A stretch of 64,000 bases of DNA. Origin: Citrus sinensis. Lineage: Eukaryota > Streptophyta > Magnoliopsida > Sapindales > Rutaceae. The translations under genes and the position numbers were made by a program. Below the pieces are notes generated by a model that was not told the origin of the DNA, searched no databases, and was given only the letters and a program-made list of their open reading frames with translations. This document shows, piece by piece, positions 12,001 through 22,380 of the stretch. Positions within the stretch are counted from its first letter, which is position 1. Every line of letters begins with the position of its first letter. Location of the stretch: assembly GCF_022201045.2 (NCBI RefSeq), contig NC_068557.1, forward strand, positions 25,459,501-25,523,500, read 5' to 3'.

Positions 12001-12455
12001 CTATTGTTGCAGGTAGAATGGAAACTTGTGAGGTTGTTGTCAAGCTTGTCAGTGCATCGGAAGAGGCTTAGCTTGGATTTGATCTCAAAAGAGAGAGAAG
12101 CAGAGCTGGGGAGAGATAAATTTTTGAAGGATTCAGAGCTACGTTCGTTCAAGTGACTTTGAAACACCTGGTCTTCAAGTGTAATTGAAACATCCTGAGC
12201 GATGTTTAAAATATTATAAAACGGCCCGGCCTTCCCCAATCGAATTCTCTGAACTGGCTCGTTGCAGTTATCTACTACCATCAACCCACATTCAGGGTGC
12301 GTCCGATTGGTGAAAGGAAAGGTAAATTGACTGAGATTTCCACAGGGGGGAAAAGAAAATGGACATGTTTTATTCAGTTCACGTTCTTCTTCAGCCGAAG
12401 AAAGAAGTAAAAGTTGGGAGATAACAAAGAACACAAGAAACGAGTAACAAGCCAT
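9096..12455 (-). pseudogene. LRK10L-type receptor kinase: intact ectodomain exon, frameshifted kinase exon
   Basis: Exon 1 (11762-12455) is fully open. It encodes a signal peptide (about 1-21, ending LLLLSSAEE), the GUB_WAK domain (CPFSFPPCG, FTFPFTN, HPECGLMVVDNC) and the second cysteine region (CDECHRRGGQC). A GT donor follows NERTG at 11761. The large intron holds a 729-bp hAT element (10920-11648). The kinase exon has [36 protein letters not shown] and [10 protein letters not shown]. It carries a 1-nt loss near 9808 (before the LGFCFEG segment) and a 14-nt loss near 9354 compared with its paralogues. Together these restore the frame but leave about 150 codons misread, with a stop at 9720. 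Without splicing, exon 1 reads past its donor to a stop at 11706 (249 aa), so a secreted ectodomain is possible but unproven. Confidence 0.8.
10920..11648. mobile_element. Non-autonomous hAT-type element (729 bp)
   Basis: Perfect 14-bp terminal inverted repeats, TAGAGCTGGCAAAA and TTTTGCCAGCTCTA, are flanked by near-identical 8-bp duplications (ggggaatt at 10912-10919, ggagaatt at 11649-11656). Subterminal regions are dense in gacacg/cgggt motifs in both orientations. The middle is AT-rich with a gtat microsatellite (about 11391-11437). There is no transposase. The 8-bp duplication and end sequence fit the hAT superfamily. It sits in the intron of the receptor copy at 9096-12455 and is absent from the equivalent site at about 6.0 kb. 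Confidence 0.85.
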
Positions 12456-13869
12456 TAATATTCCGAATTCCCAATATGGCTGGAGAAATCAACTAATAAA
12501 CTACCAATAATATTCTTAGTCAACTAATAGACTACTAAGAATAATCTTTGTAATACGTCAAATTATCTTGCAATTTCTGCTTTTTTTCCTTGTCCGCGTG
12601 TTTGGTTGCTATATCCGTAGAACACGCCAGTTGACTTGGAAAGACTTGTAGACTGCTTTCTACTAGACACTTTGTCGCTGTAGGACGTGAAACAATTGAC
12701 TCGTTCAAAATGATGGATGAGTGTTTAACTCGTCCAGGAGAAGGGCCCCATTCGCTTCGTATTTTATGCAGCCTATATCACAGAGACGTAAAAACGAAGA
12801 ATATTAGGTAATTTGCAGCTGCATTTTTTTTTAAGGGAAAAAAATCATTCTTAATAAAAAGAAAAAAATATATAATAAATTATGGATAGGGCCGTGTCTA
12901 TAAAAATAGTTGTTCAAGGTCTAAGTATCTATACACTCTATTTGATACACTCTAGTTGATGTAAGATTTCTTCTACTTTATTCTGCTTATAACTTTTTTG
13001 TGATGGATAATAAAACTGAGTGCAAGCAAAGTGGTTAGAATAGGGACCCTTTTATAATTAGCTTTAAGATACAATTTAAAATTCTCGAACTCCTACTTTT
13101 AAACAAGTGAGTTTAACATAACTCTTTCAGGGGTTGTACTTCTAACTTATGGGACTAATGGTGCAAAAAAATAATAAAGTTCGAGTTGAGGCAAACGCTA
13201 ACTCAACTAGTAGGAACGCAGACTCCCCAAAGTAAAGGACATAGGCTATTCAATGATCTTCTTAATTTATACAATTTAAAAAAAGAGTTAATGTTGACCT
13301 GTTTTTTTTTTTTTAAAAAAAAAGCATGACACTAATAGGCTTTAATTTCATGAAAGAAAATAACGCAGTTTGATCAACTCCAATTTATGATGTTATTATC
13401 AAATGACAAAATTCTAGTTTTCGGAAGTCATTTCTTGATGGTTGCTAATCAAGTTATTGGGGATTGAAATAAATAGCATAATAATAACAAAAATAAAAAA
13501 AAGTTAAGTAGATGTCCACTGGCTTGCGTAAGTAAAAAGTTTGACTCTTAAAAAGACATTAATTTTATGAAAGATAATTACACGGTTTGATCCACTCTAT
13601 AATTAATGATGTTATTTTAAAATAACAAAATTTTCTAACTTTTGGAAATCTTGGAGGGAAATTAATTTGGTCAGTTTCTTGATTGATGGTGATCAAATAA
13701 TGCATGACTTGGAAAAATCTTCCCCCGTTCTTTCTTAATTTATTATTTGACTTTTGTTAATAAAATGAAAGAAAAACATAAAGAGAAATTAAACAGACGT
13801 AATCTGTTTGATAGAAACCTAAAATTTCTTTCTCCAATTAAAGACAAATATATGCTCCCTTCAAAACTA
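12456..13869. other. Intergenic, upstream of receptor copy; duplicated flank
   Basis: No gene. 12640-13140 is homologous to 14290-14585 plus 15441-15610, the flank of the fragment at 13.9-14.2 kb. Within it, 12751-12813 is the exact reverse complement of 14450-14512, so one copy carries a small inversion. The rest is AT-rich with runs of T and A. Confidence 0.6.
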
Positions 13870-14166
13870 TGGAACAAGTCATTAGATTTTCGAGTCTTAT
13901 GCACTGGGAGCTGAATCAGTGAACAGATAGGTGGAAGAATACTTGGTAAATCATCATCCGGGTGATTGTAATAAATAAAGGAGCCATTGTTGCAGGTAAA
14001 ATGGAAACTTGTGAGGTTATTGTCAAGCTTGTGGGTGCATCTGAAGAGAATTAGTTGTTCGGATTTGATACGAAAAGAGAGATAAGCAGAGCTGAGGAGA
14101 GAAATTTTTGAAAGATTCACAGCTACGTTCGTTCAAGTGACTTTGAAACACTAGGTCTTCAAGTGT
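13870..14166 (-). pseudogene. LRK10L ectodomain fragment
   Basis: An internal piece of the ectodomain exon, very close to 11890-12180: KISLLSSAYLSF, HKLDNNLTSFHFTCNN, YYNHPDDDLPSILPP and CSLIQLPVHKTRK. The signal peptide and first cysteine block are missing. At its 3' side it is fused directly to sequence equivalent to the later intron (13820-13868 matches about 10195-10245), so a deletion removed the exon end and splice donor. There is no kinase exon. Confidence 0.8.
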
Positions 14167-14589
14167 AATCGATTTTCAATAAATAATACATAACTAATAT
14201 ATATTCTTTGTCCTAAATTTCAATAAGAACTAATTAAAACCATATGTCGAAGGCCTCAAATATGATTGAGCCGGCCATGAATTAAGAGATACTGAAAGAA
14301 GTTCGAGCTGCGCATGACTGCATTCTACTGGACACTTTGTAGCTGTAGGACGTGAAACACTTGACTCATTCAAAGAGTGTTTACTCGTCCAGGAGAAGTG
14401 GCCCTTGAAGTAAGAATGTTTTTTTACCTTAAAAATAAATGCTGCTGTGAATTACCTAATATTCTTCGTTTTTACGTCTCTGTGATATAGGCTGCATAAA
14501 ATACGAAGCGAAAGTTTCATGCTCTTATATAATAAAGTATGGAAAGGGCCGTATCTCTAATATAATGTTCAAGATCTAAGTATTTTCTA

Positions 14590-15435
14590 TGTTAGAGAAT
14601 AATAAGAATATGGAGGCAAAGAACAAAGAAGTTTTCTTAGGATTTGAGACGTGTTTGCACACTTTGCTTTAAAGTTTTATTTGCCCTCACCAATCTTGGT
14701 TTGCTATAGAGTTTTAATGGCAAATTACCCCCAAGATATATCAAATCCTGAATACAATTTCTAGCAAATAAGATTGTATTTCCAGAACATATATGAAACG
14801 TTCAAAATCTGATTTATTTTTTTAATTGTATATGTTTCCTTTATGAAGAAGATGTTAATTCAAAAGAATGCAACCATTCGAAATGGTACTTCTTCAAAAA
14901 ACTCTTTTGGTTTGAATTTGCAACGATCAACACTTGAAATTTTCAAGCTTGTCAACCGTTTCTAGTTGACGCCTTTCTAGAAATAAATGGTTCACCGTTT
15001 TCTCAATAAACAGTGAGCCGTTTTATTCCAGAATGTCAAATATGTTGCTCTCTGTACATAAACGGTTAACCGTTTTCTCAATAACCGGTGAGCCGTTTTC
15101 TCTAGACCATAAAACATGCTCTCTGGATTTAAACGGTTAGCCGTTTTCTCCATAAACGGTGAGTCGTTTTCTCTAGACCATAAAACATGCTCTCTGGAGT
15201 TAAACGGTTAGCCGTTTTCTCCATAAACGGTACGCTGTTTTACCCAGAATAGAAAACATGCTCTCTGGACTTAAACGGTTAGCCGTTTTCTCCATAAATG
15301 GTACGTTGTTTTACCCAGAACAGAAAACATGCTCTCTGGACTTAAACGGTTAGCCGTTTTCTCAATAAACGGCAAACCGTTTTCGTCCAGAATATCAAAC
15401 CAAAAAACTTGAAAGATGTTACAATCTCTCTTACA
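14590..15435. mobile_element. 846-bp solo-LTR-like element with 71-bp internal array
   Basis: The element begins TGTTAGAGAATAA and ends TCTCTCTTACA (TG...CA). It is flanked by a perfect 5-bp duplication ttcta (14585-14589 and 15436-15440). It interrupts a stretch that is continuous near 12900-13000 in the duplicated copy. No coding sequence is present, so it is probably a solo LTR or a small non-autonomous LTR element. More than half of it is a 71-bp tandem array annotated separately. I did not find a convincing TATA box, so orientation is not assigned. Confidence 0.75.
14985..15400. repeat. Six-unit 71-bp tandem array of palindromic AAACGG/CCGTTT motifs
   Basis: The block aaacggttagccgttttctc recurs with starts at 15060, 15131, 15202, 15273 and 15344, exactly 71 bp apart, preceded by a diverged unit at 14985. 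Each unit holds a near-palindrome (in one unit the perfect AAACGGTTAACCGTTT) and a second, weaker AAACGG...CCGTTT pair. The rest of the unit reads roughly ccagaatagaaaacatgctctctgga. The conserved core fits the MYB-type CNGTTR/AACGG binding consensus on both strands; binding is inferred, not shown. Confidence 0.85.
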
Positions 15436-15779
15436 TTCTATGCATGACGCAAGGTTTCTTTACCTGTTCTACTTGTAGCTTCTTTGTGATGGATAACAAA
15501 ACTAAGTGCGAGCAAATTCGTTAGAATAGGGAACCTTTTATAATTAGCTTTAAGATACAATTTAAGACTCTGGAACTCCTACTATTAAACAAGTGAGATT
15601 AACATATCTCTTTCACTTCCTTTCATCAAAGACATGAATAAGTTATATACTCTAACTAGAAAATAGAACTGCGCTTCACGCGGCTTTGAAAAAAGAATTT
15701 AGTATTATCTTTTTTTCTTACTTTACACTTGATGAAACTGATAAAAAATATGAATTGATTTTTTTTAAGATGAGACAGC

Positions 15780-16101
15780 CTTATAAAAAACAAAAAAAGC
15801 TATTAGCTAGCAATACAAATAAAGAATCAACACAAGATAAAGAATAAAATGAGAGAATATATTATAGAGTGATTTTATTCATTCTAATTGTGTGTGTACA
15901 AAATAAAAAGATGAGCTCTCCTTTTATAGTTACATAATCACTCCATGAAATTAATGAAAAATTATGGATCATAATTCCTTGTGAGATAGTGAGAGTTATA
16001 GGGAAGCTAAAGGTTGCTAATGGGAGATAGTGGGGAGACTAAGAGATATATGTTATGAACATCTACATTTATTTTAATAAATTCATAACACTCCCCCTTG
16101 G
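15780..16101 (-). mobile_element. Copia-type 3' LTR fragment with polypurine tract
   Basis: Read on the minus strand, ccaagggggag (16101-16091) is a typical polypurine tract. It is followed directly by TGTTATGAATTTATT at 16090, as at the start of a 3' LTR. About 160 bp further on, actataaaaggagagctc (15930-15912) is a TATA box with leader. The segment to the right (16102-16200) looks like the last internal part of the same element. The left LTR end could not be fixed. No protein remains. Confidence 0.6.
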
Positions 16102-16677
16102 ATGTTCATTACAAAGAATATGCCTCATTAAAATCTTTACATAATTGTTATTGTGTAATAACAATTAAATTAATTATGAGAAAATGAAAAACAAAATCTA
16201 AAAAAAAAATTCTCTATTTATTAAATAATAGATAATATACAAAGATGAGAAATGGTGATGCTACATCACCTCCTCAAGTCCCGGCTTTATATAGATATAT
16301 AGATAGATATAGATTTATGGCTTAGTTAAATAATATCATCTCTTAATCGGATAATAATTATAAGTTTATTTACTTTAGTTAATTAATTAGTCAATATCAC
16401 GTGAATCATATATTATCAATTCTTATAATACTCACTACCTTAGATTATGAAAAACAAATAAATTATTTGTTAATTTTTCAGAGCAATTTTATATCTATTG
16501 TTATTTTTTACCCCACTTTTTTCGTGGTTACAAAAGAGAGATCTATTTATATACCACAAACGATAAATCTAGAATGCTTTCAAAGTTATTATTGCATGTT
16601 TACTAATTTGGTGTGGAACAGAAGTTTCCAGGATAAAGGATGCTACCTGTCTTGATATGTTTTCACACCCAATAAAT
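16102..16677. other. AT-rich remnant, no supported gene
   Basis: An open frame from 16401 to 16655 exists but has low-complexity Ile/Phe/Tyr content and no recognisable motif; I do not call it a gene. The left part is probably internal sequence of the retroelement whose LTR lies at 15780-16090. Confidence 0.4.
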
Positions 16678-16930
16678 GCAACACCAAAATCATTGTTTTA
16701 ATATGTTTGCATGGTCTAAATTCTCAAGTAGATCTGGTGGCTGCAAATGAAGGATTTGTTCCATCTTCTTAGACATGTCAAACCACTTTTTGGCTACAAA
16801 TAGAACTCTCGTTTGAGATAGCAAATCATCTCGAAGCAGCAAGAGTGAGAGCACAGAGAGTTCGAGTCTTGAGATAAGTAAACTATTTAATATAAGTCAC
16901 AAAAATATTTGATGCCTATTGATTCTGCAT
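16678..16930 (-). repeat. Dispersed duplicate cassette, copy 2, with 58-codon open frame
   Basis: Second copy of the segment at 1224-1465. The minus-strand frame runs 16866 to 16690 (58 codons plus stop), with FVAKKWFDMSKK, LHLQPPDLLENLDHANILKQ and the same stop. It differs from copy 1 by one missing codon and several substitutions. Just upstream on the minus strand, 'ttatctcaag' could be a weak splice acceptor, so this may be a terminal exon. Protein family not recognised. Confidence 0.5.
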
Positions 16931-17049
16931 TCATGAACAACACTTTTATACAAATACTTCTCAAATTTTCGACATCAAATGTTTAGAGAAGTGACATTGG
17001 ATTGGAACTATATGTATATTTTACATTTCTACATTATTCACAACATTAT

Positions 17050-17498
17050 CTATTGTGGACTGGATTGCAATGAATTCAAAACTCAAGCATCTGATACGAC
17101 CGCGTTTTGGGCAAAGCTTAAGTGACTCACGTGATCAGGCATGTGAGCTGAGAATCAAAACAGTTAAAAGCCGTTACACACGCGTCACAAACTGGTGCCA
17201 TCTGGGTTTTATATCAGGTGTATTAAAGGCTGATTGTTGAAGCAGATGGTGAGTGATTTTGTGAGCATTCTAGAGAGTTCCAAGAAAGTGAGAGAGAGTC
17301 ATCTTGTTCCTTGTATCTTTCTTTGTATTAACACTGTAAAATCCATCTTGAATCATCAATAAAGCTTTTTTTGTGGCTTCTCCCGTGGATGTAGATTGTG
17401 CATTTCATGCACAATCGAACCACGTTAAATCCTGTTTTTGTATGAGTGTGTTTTGCTTCTTGATCAGTTAATCCTGTATTCTAAATTTCCATCAACGT
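17050..17498 (+). mobile_element. Copia-type LTR fragment
   Basis: Typical plant Copia LTR features occur in order: a gagagttcc...gtgagagag leader, 'cttgtatctttctttgtatt', an aataaagc signal near 17358, and the 'gtggatgtag...tcgaaccacgttaaatcc' block. The 3' end is near 'tttccatcaacg' (17498). It stands directly upstream of a receptor fragment (17640) that lacks its first 135 or so codons. I could not define a target duplication. Confidence 0.6.
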
Positions 17499-17639
17499 AG
17501 AACTAAGGCTTTTTTTCGACATTGAAGCTACAGATCAGTTGTTGGTTTAATTGCAACTTGAATAGATTTTGATAAGATTCTTAGGCAGTGGTTTATTGCT
17601 AACAAGTAAATTAGGCAATCAAATCACTATATCTATAAT

Positions 17640-20515
17640 AACCAGTCTCTTCGTGTGTCAAACGCAGTCGTCTCTGAAACAAACAATCATTCTTGCAAGT
17701 TTTCTGTAATCCAAAACGTCTCTCTTACTAAACACACATACCCCATTGGCCCCTGTCTCTCTTCCTGAAGATCAAACAGATATCGGTTGCTATTCAATCG
17801 CAATATCTCTTCATTGCCTGAGAATCTTTTAGCGCGTACAGGACTGGTAACTGTCAAATGAAACCACAGTACAGTTTTGGGCATGCTTGTGAATGAACCC
17901 ACTTTTGTTTCTGCCTTCAAGGAATGTGAATATGGAAATGAAAGTGATTGGAATTGAAGAAATATTGAAAAGAGGGTTTTCACTGATGTGGATGGAAAGC
18001 CACTGCAGCCTCAGCCTCTATGGAGAAAGTGGTGGCAAGTGTGGCTTCGATGAGTCTATTGCCCTGACAGGCCTCACGCAACTTTCTGTACTTCTGGTAA
18101 GACTCTTCTCAAACGAATTAACTTATAGGCTTATTGAAATTTAAATCCAACTCTTAATTTAGTAAATAAGAAACATAATCGATGGTGAAGTCCACGAGGA
18201 TTTTGAAGTTGCTAAATTAGGAACAATCAAGGATCAGCTTATATGGATCAGTTAGGCTTATGAATTTGTTAGATCAATTACCTTTTTCTGAAAGATTATA
18301 TCATTGGATTCTTAGTTCAAAGTTTGGTTCATATGTAAATAATTATATGCTACAAATTGTCATATAAAATTAAATCTGGTTAAAAATGATTTACATATTA
18401 AGGTTCTTCAATAATGATAAGGTGTGCGTTTTTAATGTGTAGAAACTTAAATGTAATTTCTATTTTTGTGATGGGTTAAAATAGAAATATTAAAAGTATT
18501 CTATACAAGTAGTTATAGTCCCTATGTTACACATATTATTCTATTTTTTTGACATCTCATCATCAGAAAGAAAGTTAAAAAATTCTTTAAAAAACGTATT
18601 CATCTAGAATGCAAACTATGTGATTCTAGAAAGTAATTAGGTATTATGAATTCAAGTACGTTTTTGCATATTCGATTATTGATTTTTGGTGATATAATAT
18701 GTTTATTGAAGACCATTCAGCAAATGATAGATTTACGTTATTTTTTAACATTTATGTTTATTGAAGGGCATTCAGCAAAGGATAGATTTACGTTATACAG
18801 GTTAGATAACTTAAAGGGCAATTTCCTTGAGAATGAGTGCACTGAGGGGCCAGTCACAAACTTGAAGCTTGTCATGACGCTGCACCTAATTCAATACCAT
18901 GCCAAAAAACAATTTCCTCTCATTCTACGTGGTTTCTTCATTTTGAGGTTTCCTTCTAATTCTTTCTCTAGGTTTTGAGAAAGGGATTGATTTGTAATGT
19001 AGGATGTTATTAGAAGATCATTTTATTTATTTTTATATTTTACTATTTAATTCAAGTGAAATTAGGTAATTTAATTTTCTTATTTAAGCTAACTTAAGAA
19101 AATAAGTTTATCTTATTATAAATAAACAGGTCTTGTCATGTTTTTCGTAAACTATTTTGATAAATAATATTATCCCATTTGTTTACCCTATGGGTGGTTG
19201 TTTAGATAAGAAAGAATAATGGGACAAGTTGTATATCTGTTGTGCGCGGAATACGGAATCAAGCGCACCAAATAATTATAAAAAAATAAAAGACACAAAA
19301 TTTAATGTGGTTCGGCAATATGCTTACGTCCACGGGAGCAAGAGAAAAATAATTGTATTACTAACAATTATTAAAGTATAATATTTGAGTAACGAATCTC
19401 ACTTCTCAGAAATCTAAATATACCCATTACTCCCACATTATGCAAGAAAGATAAATTTTAATATACACTTCTCTCACTTTTCTTAAAAATTTAAAAAATT
19501 ATAAGCTTAACAAATTTTTAGGATAATTTCAATGAATGATCGCTCCTCTATTTATAGTTGAGCCTTGCCATTCATGCTTGTCATTTTTAAAGCAAAAATC
19601 TTGAGCTCCATTCAAATTGTCAAGGTCGGTGCCAATCGGTGCCAACCCTTCAAGCTCCACATGCGTATGCCAAATTTCCAAGCTTTGGCGCCAATTTTTC
19701 GACACGTTTTGTTAAATTTGTCAAGCCTTTATCATAGTCAAAAAAAGCTTGGTTTGACTTTCACAATATCAATCTTAACTGACAAGAATTTTGAATGATT
19801 TGATCACATCACTACAGTTTTTAATAGGCTCAACTAACACCATTTTATTGTCTTAGGCTGTTGCTGCAGATAGAAATCGGAAATTGGAGGTAGGCCTGGG
19901 ACCAGGTAAAGTATGTATCATCTTAATCAAATCTATCAATTTATCATTGGTAATTTGGTATGGCATTCAAGCTTTTAGTCTGCAGTTTTTCCATTTTGCC
20001 CCTATTCAGCTCTAAAAAACATCTCAGTACCTTATAAACACTTCAAATTTCTTCTCTGCCACAAATATTTCTTTGAAACCTTCAAAGATTCAGAGAACCT
20101 CTGAAAGACGTTGGTCTCTATCTACCAGCAAACTTTTTGGGCTATTTCAAATCTTTCTGCTTGTTTTTCAACTTCTACTTACTTCCATCTGTACGCGTGC
20201 TTGGCTCTGGAATTTGCATCGTATTGATAACTCAACGAGCTTATGGACGAATAAAACAGAGAACTATCGGAGCATTGAGGGATTTTTATGGAACTATGGA
20301 TCTATAGGTCATAAAAGATATAGTTATGCAGATATTAAGAAAGTGACCAATTCATTCAACCACAAACTTGGCCAAGGAGGCTATGGAGGGGTTAACAAAA
20401 CTAGCTACTTGATGGCCGTAATGTGGCATTAAGGTCTTAAATATTACCAAAGTAATGGTGAAGATTCTTTCAATGAGGTTGCTATAGCATTAGCAGGATT
20501 TCGCATGTTAAGAAA
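17640..20515 (+). pseudogene. LRK10L-type receptor kinase pseudogene, truncated both ends
   Basis: Decayed relative of the intact gene at 24228-27961, collinear with it. 17640-18110 matches the second half of its ectodomain exon (CGFDES against CGFDAD, with several indels). 18180-18980 matches its intron 1, and 19858-19910 its small 45-nt exon. 20170-20515 matches the start of the kinase exon, with [23 protein letters not shown] and [11 protein letters not shown], then a small deletion and frameshift after the glycine loop. Homology ends at about 20515, before the catalytic loop. The first 135 or so codons are missing upstream, beside a Copia LTR. An LTR-like insertion (about 19230-19810) lies in intron 1. 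Confidence 0.8.
19230..19810 (-). mobile_element. Copia-type LTR-like insertion in pseudogene intron
   Basis: On the minus strand, a TATA box (ctataaatagagg, about 19559-19547) is followed by a leader. Towards the other end comes 'ctcccgtggacgtaagcatattgccgaaccac' in pieces (19340-19308), a usual Copia LTR block. The intact paralogue's intron has no such sequence at the equivalent place (about 26380). Exact ends and target duplication were not resolved. Confidence 0.55.
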
Positions 20516-22377
20516 TTTATATGGATTTTTTTTTTTTCAGAAATGTATAAGAATGTTTTTTTTTCGATTGTGGAATTCTGATCTAGAATCAAGTGATTTG
20601 TTTTTACCTATTTCGGAAATTTGATTAATAGACTTGGTAATAATTTTAATGGGTCTATTTAGTAATATGGTATAGTGTTGGGACAAAATTGAGGATATAT
20701 TTCACATACACTTTGTGTATCGAGAAAAACTTTTTAATTTTCAAATATGGCAAGGAATTTATTGAGTAATTCGATAAAAAAAAAAGTAATTTTGTGGTTC
20801 AAATAATGCACCTAATAATTAAACGATTTTTATTTTTATTTTAATTTTAATGCACTTAATGTCATAAATATTCTTAATTCACTTCTTCCTTATAAGTCCC
20901 CCTATTAACGTCTTTCTTTTTCCTTTTAAAGTAGATTTGTATTAAATCATGATCATTAGCCTTAAAATAATCAATCCAAAGGGATTATTTCACTAAGAAT
21001 TGTTGAACAGAAAATATTCCATTAAAGAATTGTTGAATAGAACAACTTTGATTTCTTCAAGTATTCCATTTCTTTCCTGATATGTATAATAATAAACAAT
21101 GGTGGGGCATTTGCGGGCACTTGTTTAGTAGAGTCAGCTCTGTTATTGTTTCTTCTTCTCAATACTTTAATTTGAAAGTGAAACACACCAATCACCATTC
21201 ATAAAGTAAAATAATAATAATAATAAATAAAATACAATAATAAGCTGGTCAACTTAGAAATTTTTAAGAGCATCTCTAAAATTTTTTCAAATAAAATTTT
21301 ATTACTTATTCAAAGAGTCACATTAACATTTTAAACTCTAAAAGACACTCTAATTAAGATTCTTTAAATAAAAAATAATTCTCTCTTTAATTTTGTAGAG
21401 TTGCTTTCTCCCTCTTCAATTTATATTTTATTAGTTTTTATGGAGACAGAGGTGTTTTAATTACCATTTATTATTCCTTTGAAAAAATATTTATTTGATT
21501 AAAATAATATTAATTTATTTCTATTTGAAGAGCCTTTTAAAGAATAATAAATTTTCTCACTCTCATTTTTACTACATAGGTGAGCAAATAGATATTTGAA
21601 GAGTAAAATTAATAGAGATTTTTGGATATGTTCTAAGCTTATCCTTTACTTTATAATGAATAGGAAAATGATATTTATACTCTTAAAATTTAGAGAAATA
21701 ATCATACAGATCCCTAAGTTTTAAAAAAGAAAATATCAAGACTCCTTTTTAATTGCAATACCTTTGAAAATAATAATTAAAAGATTGACTTTAAAATCTT
21801 TAATAAGTAAGAATATTATATAAATAATAATATAATCTATATAGTAGACTAACAATATAAAATATTGCAATACTTAAGTAAATTTAAATATGTAAATTAT
21901 TAATTTATTTTAATAATATATTTGTATTTATTGTAAAGATTTTAAATAAATATTTTATTAAATGCATTTTACAATTAAAAAATTCTCACATACTAATATT
22001 GTTAAAATTATTATTTTACATATTATTCAAAATAATTTAAATTTTAATACATAAATTTTAAATTTATGTTTCTATTTATTATAAAATTTATTTTAATATA
22101 ATTTACTCAATGGTGTTACATTCGTATATACCATTTTGGAGAGAGTTAGTCTAAGATAAACTAAACAAGAATAATTAGACAGATTAATAACTGCTTAAAA
22201 AATCCGTAACAGAACTCAATTGATCGAGATAAATTATTGACAGTAACAAAAACATAATAATAATAATAATAAAAGACAAAACAAAACCAAAAAAAAAGCC
22301 TTCTTTCTTCTTTGATAGGCATGATCTTGCCAGTAGATTTGGTCATTGATTCCCTCCGTCGTGGCTAAAATTTACTC
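20516..22377. other. AT-rich intergenic region
   Basis: No gene is supported. It contains long A/T runs, a taa microsatellite near 21210-21235, and one MITE (21268-21633) annotated separately. Homology to the intact receptor gene stops at its left edge. Confidence 0.6.
21268..21633. mobile_element. Tourist-like MITE (366 bp)
   Basis: The ends GAGCATCTCTAAAA and (reverse complement of the right end) GAACATATCCAAAA form imperfect inverted repeats. They are flanked by TAA on both sides (21265-21267 and 21634-21636). The interior is AT-rich and non-coding. The 3-bp TAA duplication fits PIF/Harbinger-type MITEs. Confidence 0.6.
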
Positions 22378-22380
22378 TAA

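Noticed and set aside
15060-15400. CRISPR-like look of regular palindromic repeats
   Set aside because: Plant nuclear context, 71-bp tandem units without unique spacers, inside an LTR-like element; not a CRISPR array.
16401-16655. 84-codon open frame rich in Ile, Phe and Tyr
   Set aside because: AT-driven composition, no motif, lies beside a retroelement remnant; treated as chance.
17055-17240. 61-codon open frame
   Set aside because: Lies inside the Copia-type LTR; no protein similarity recognised.
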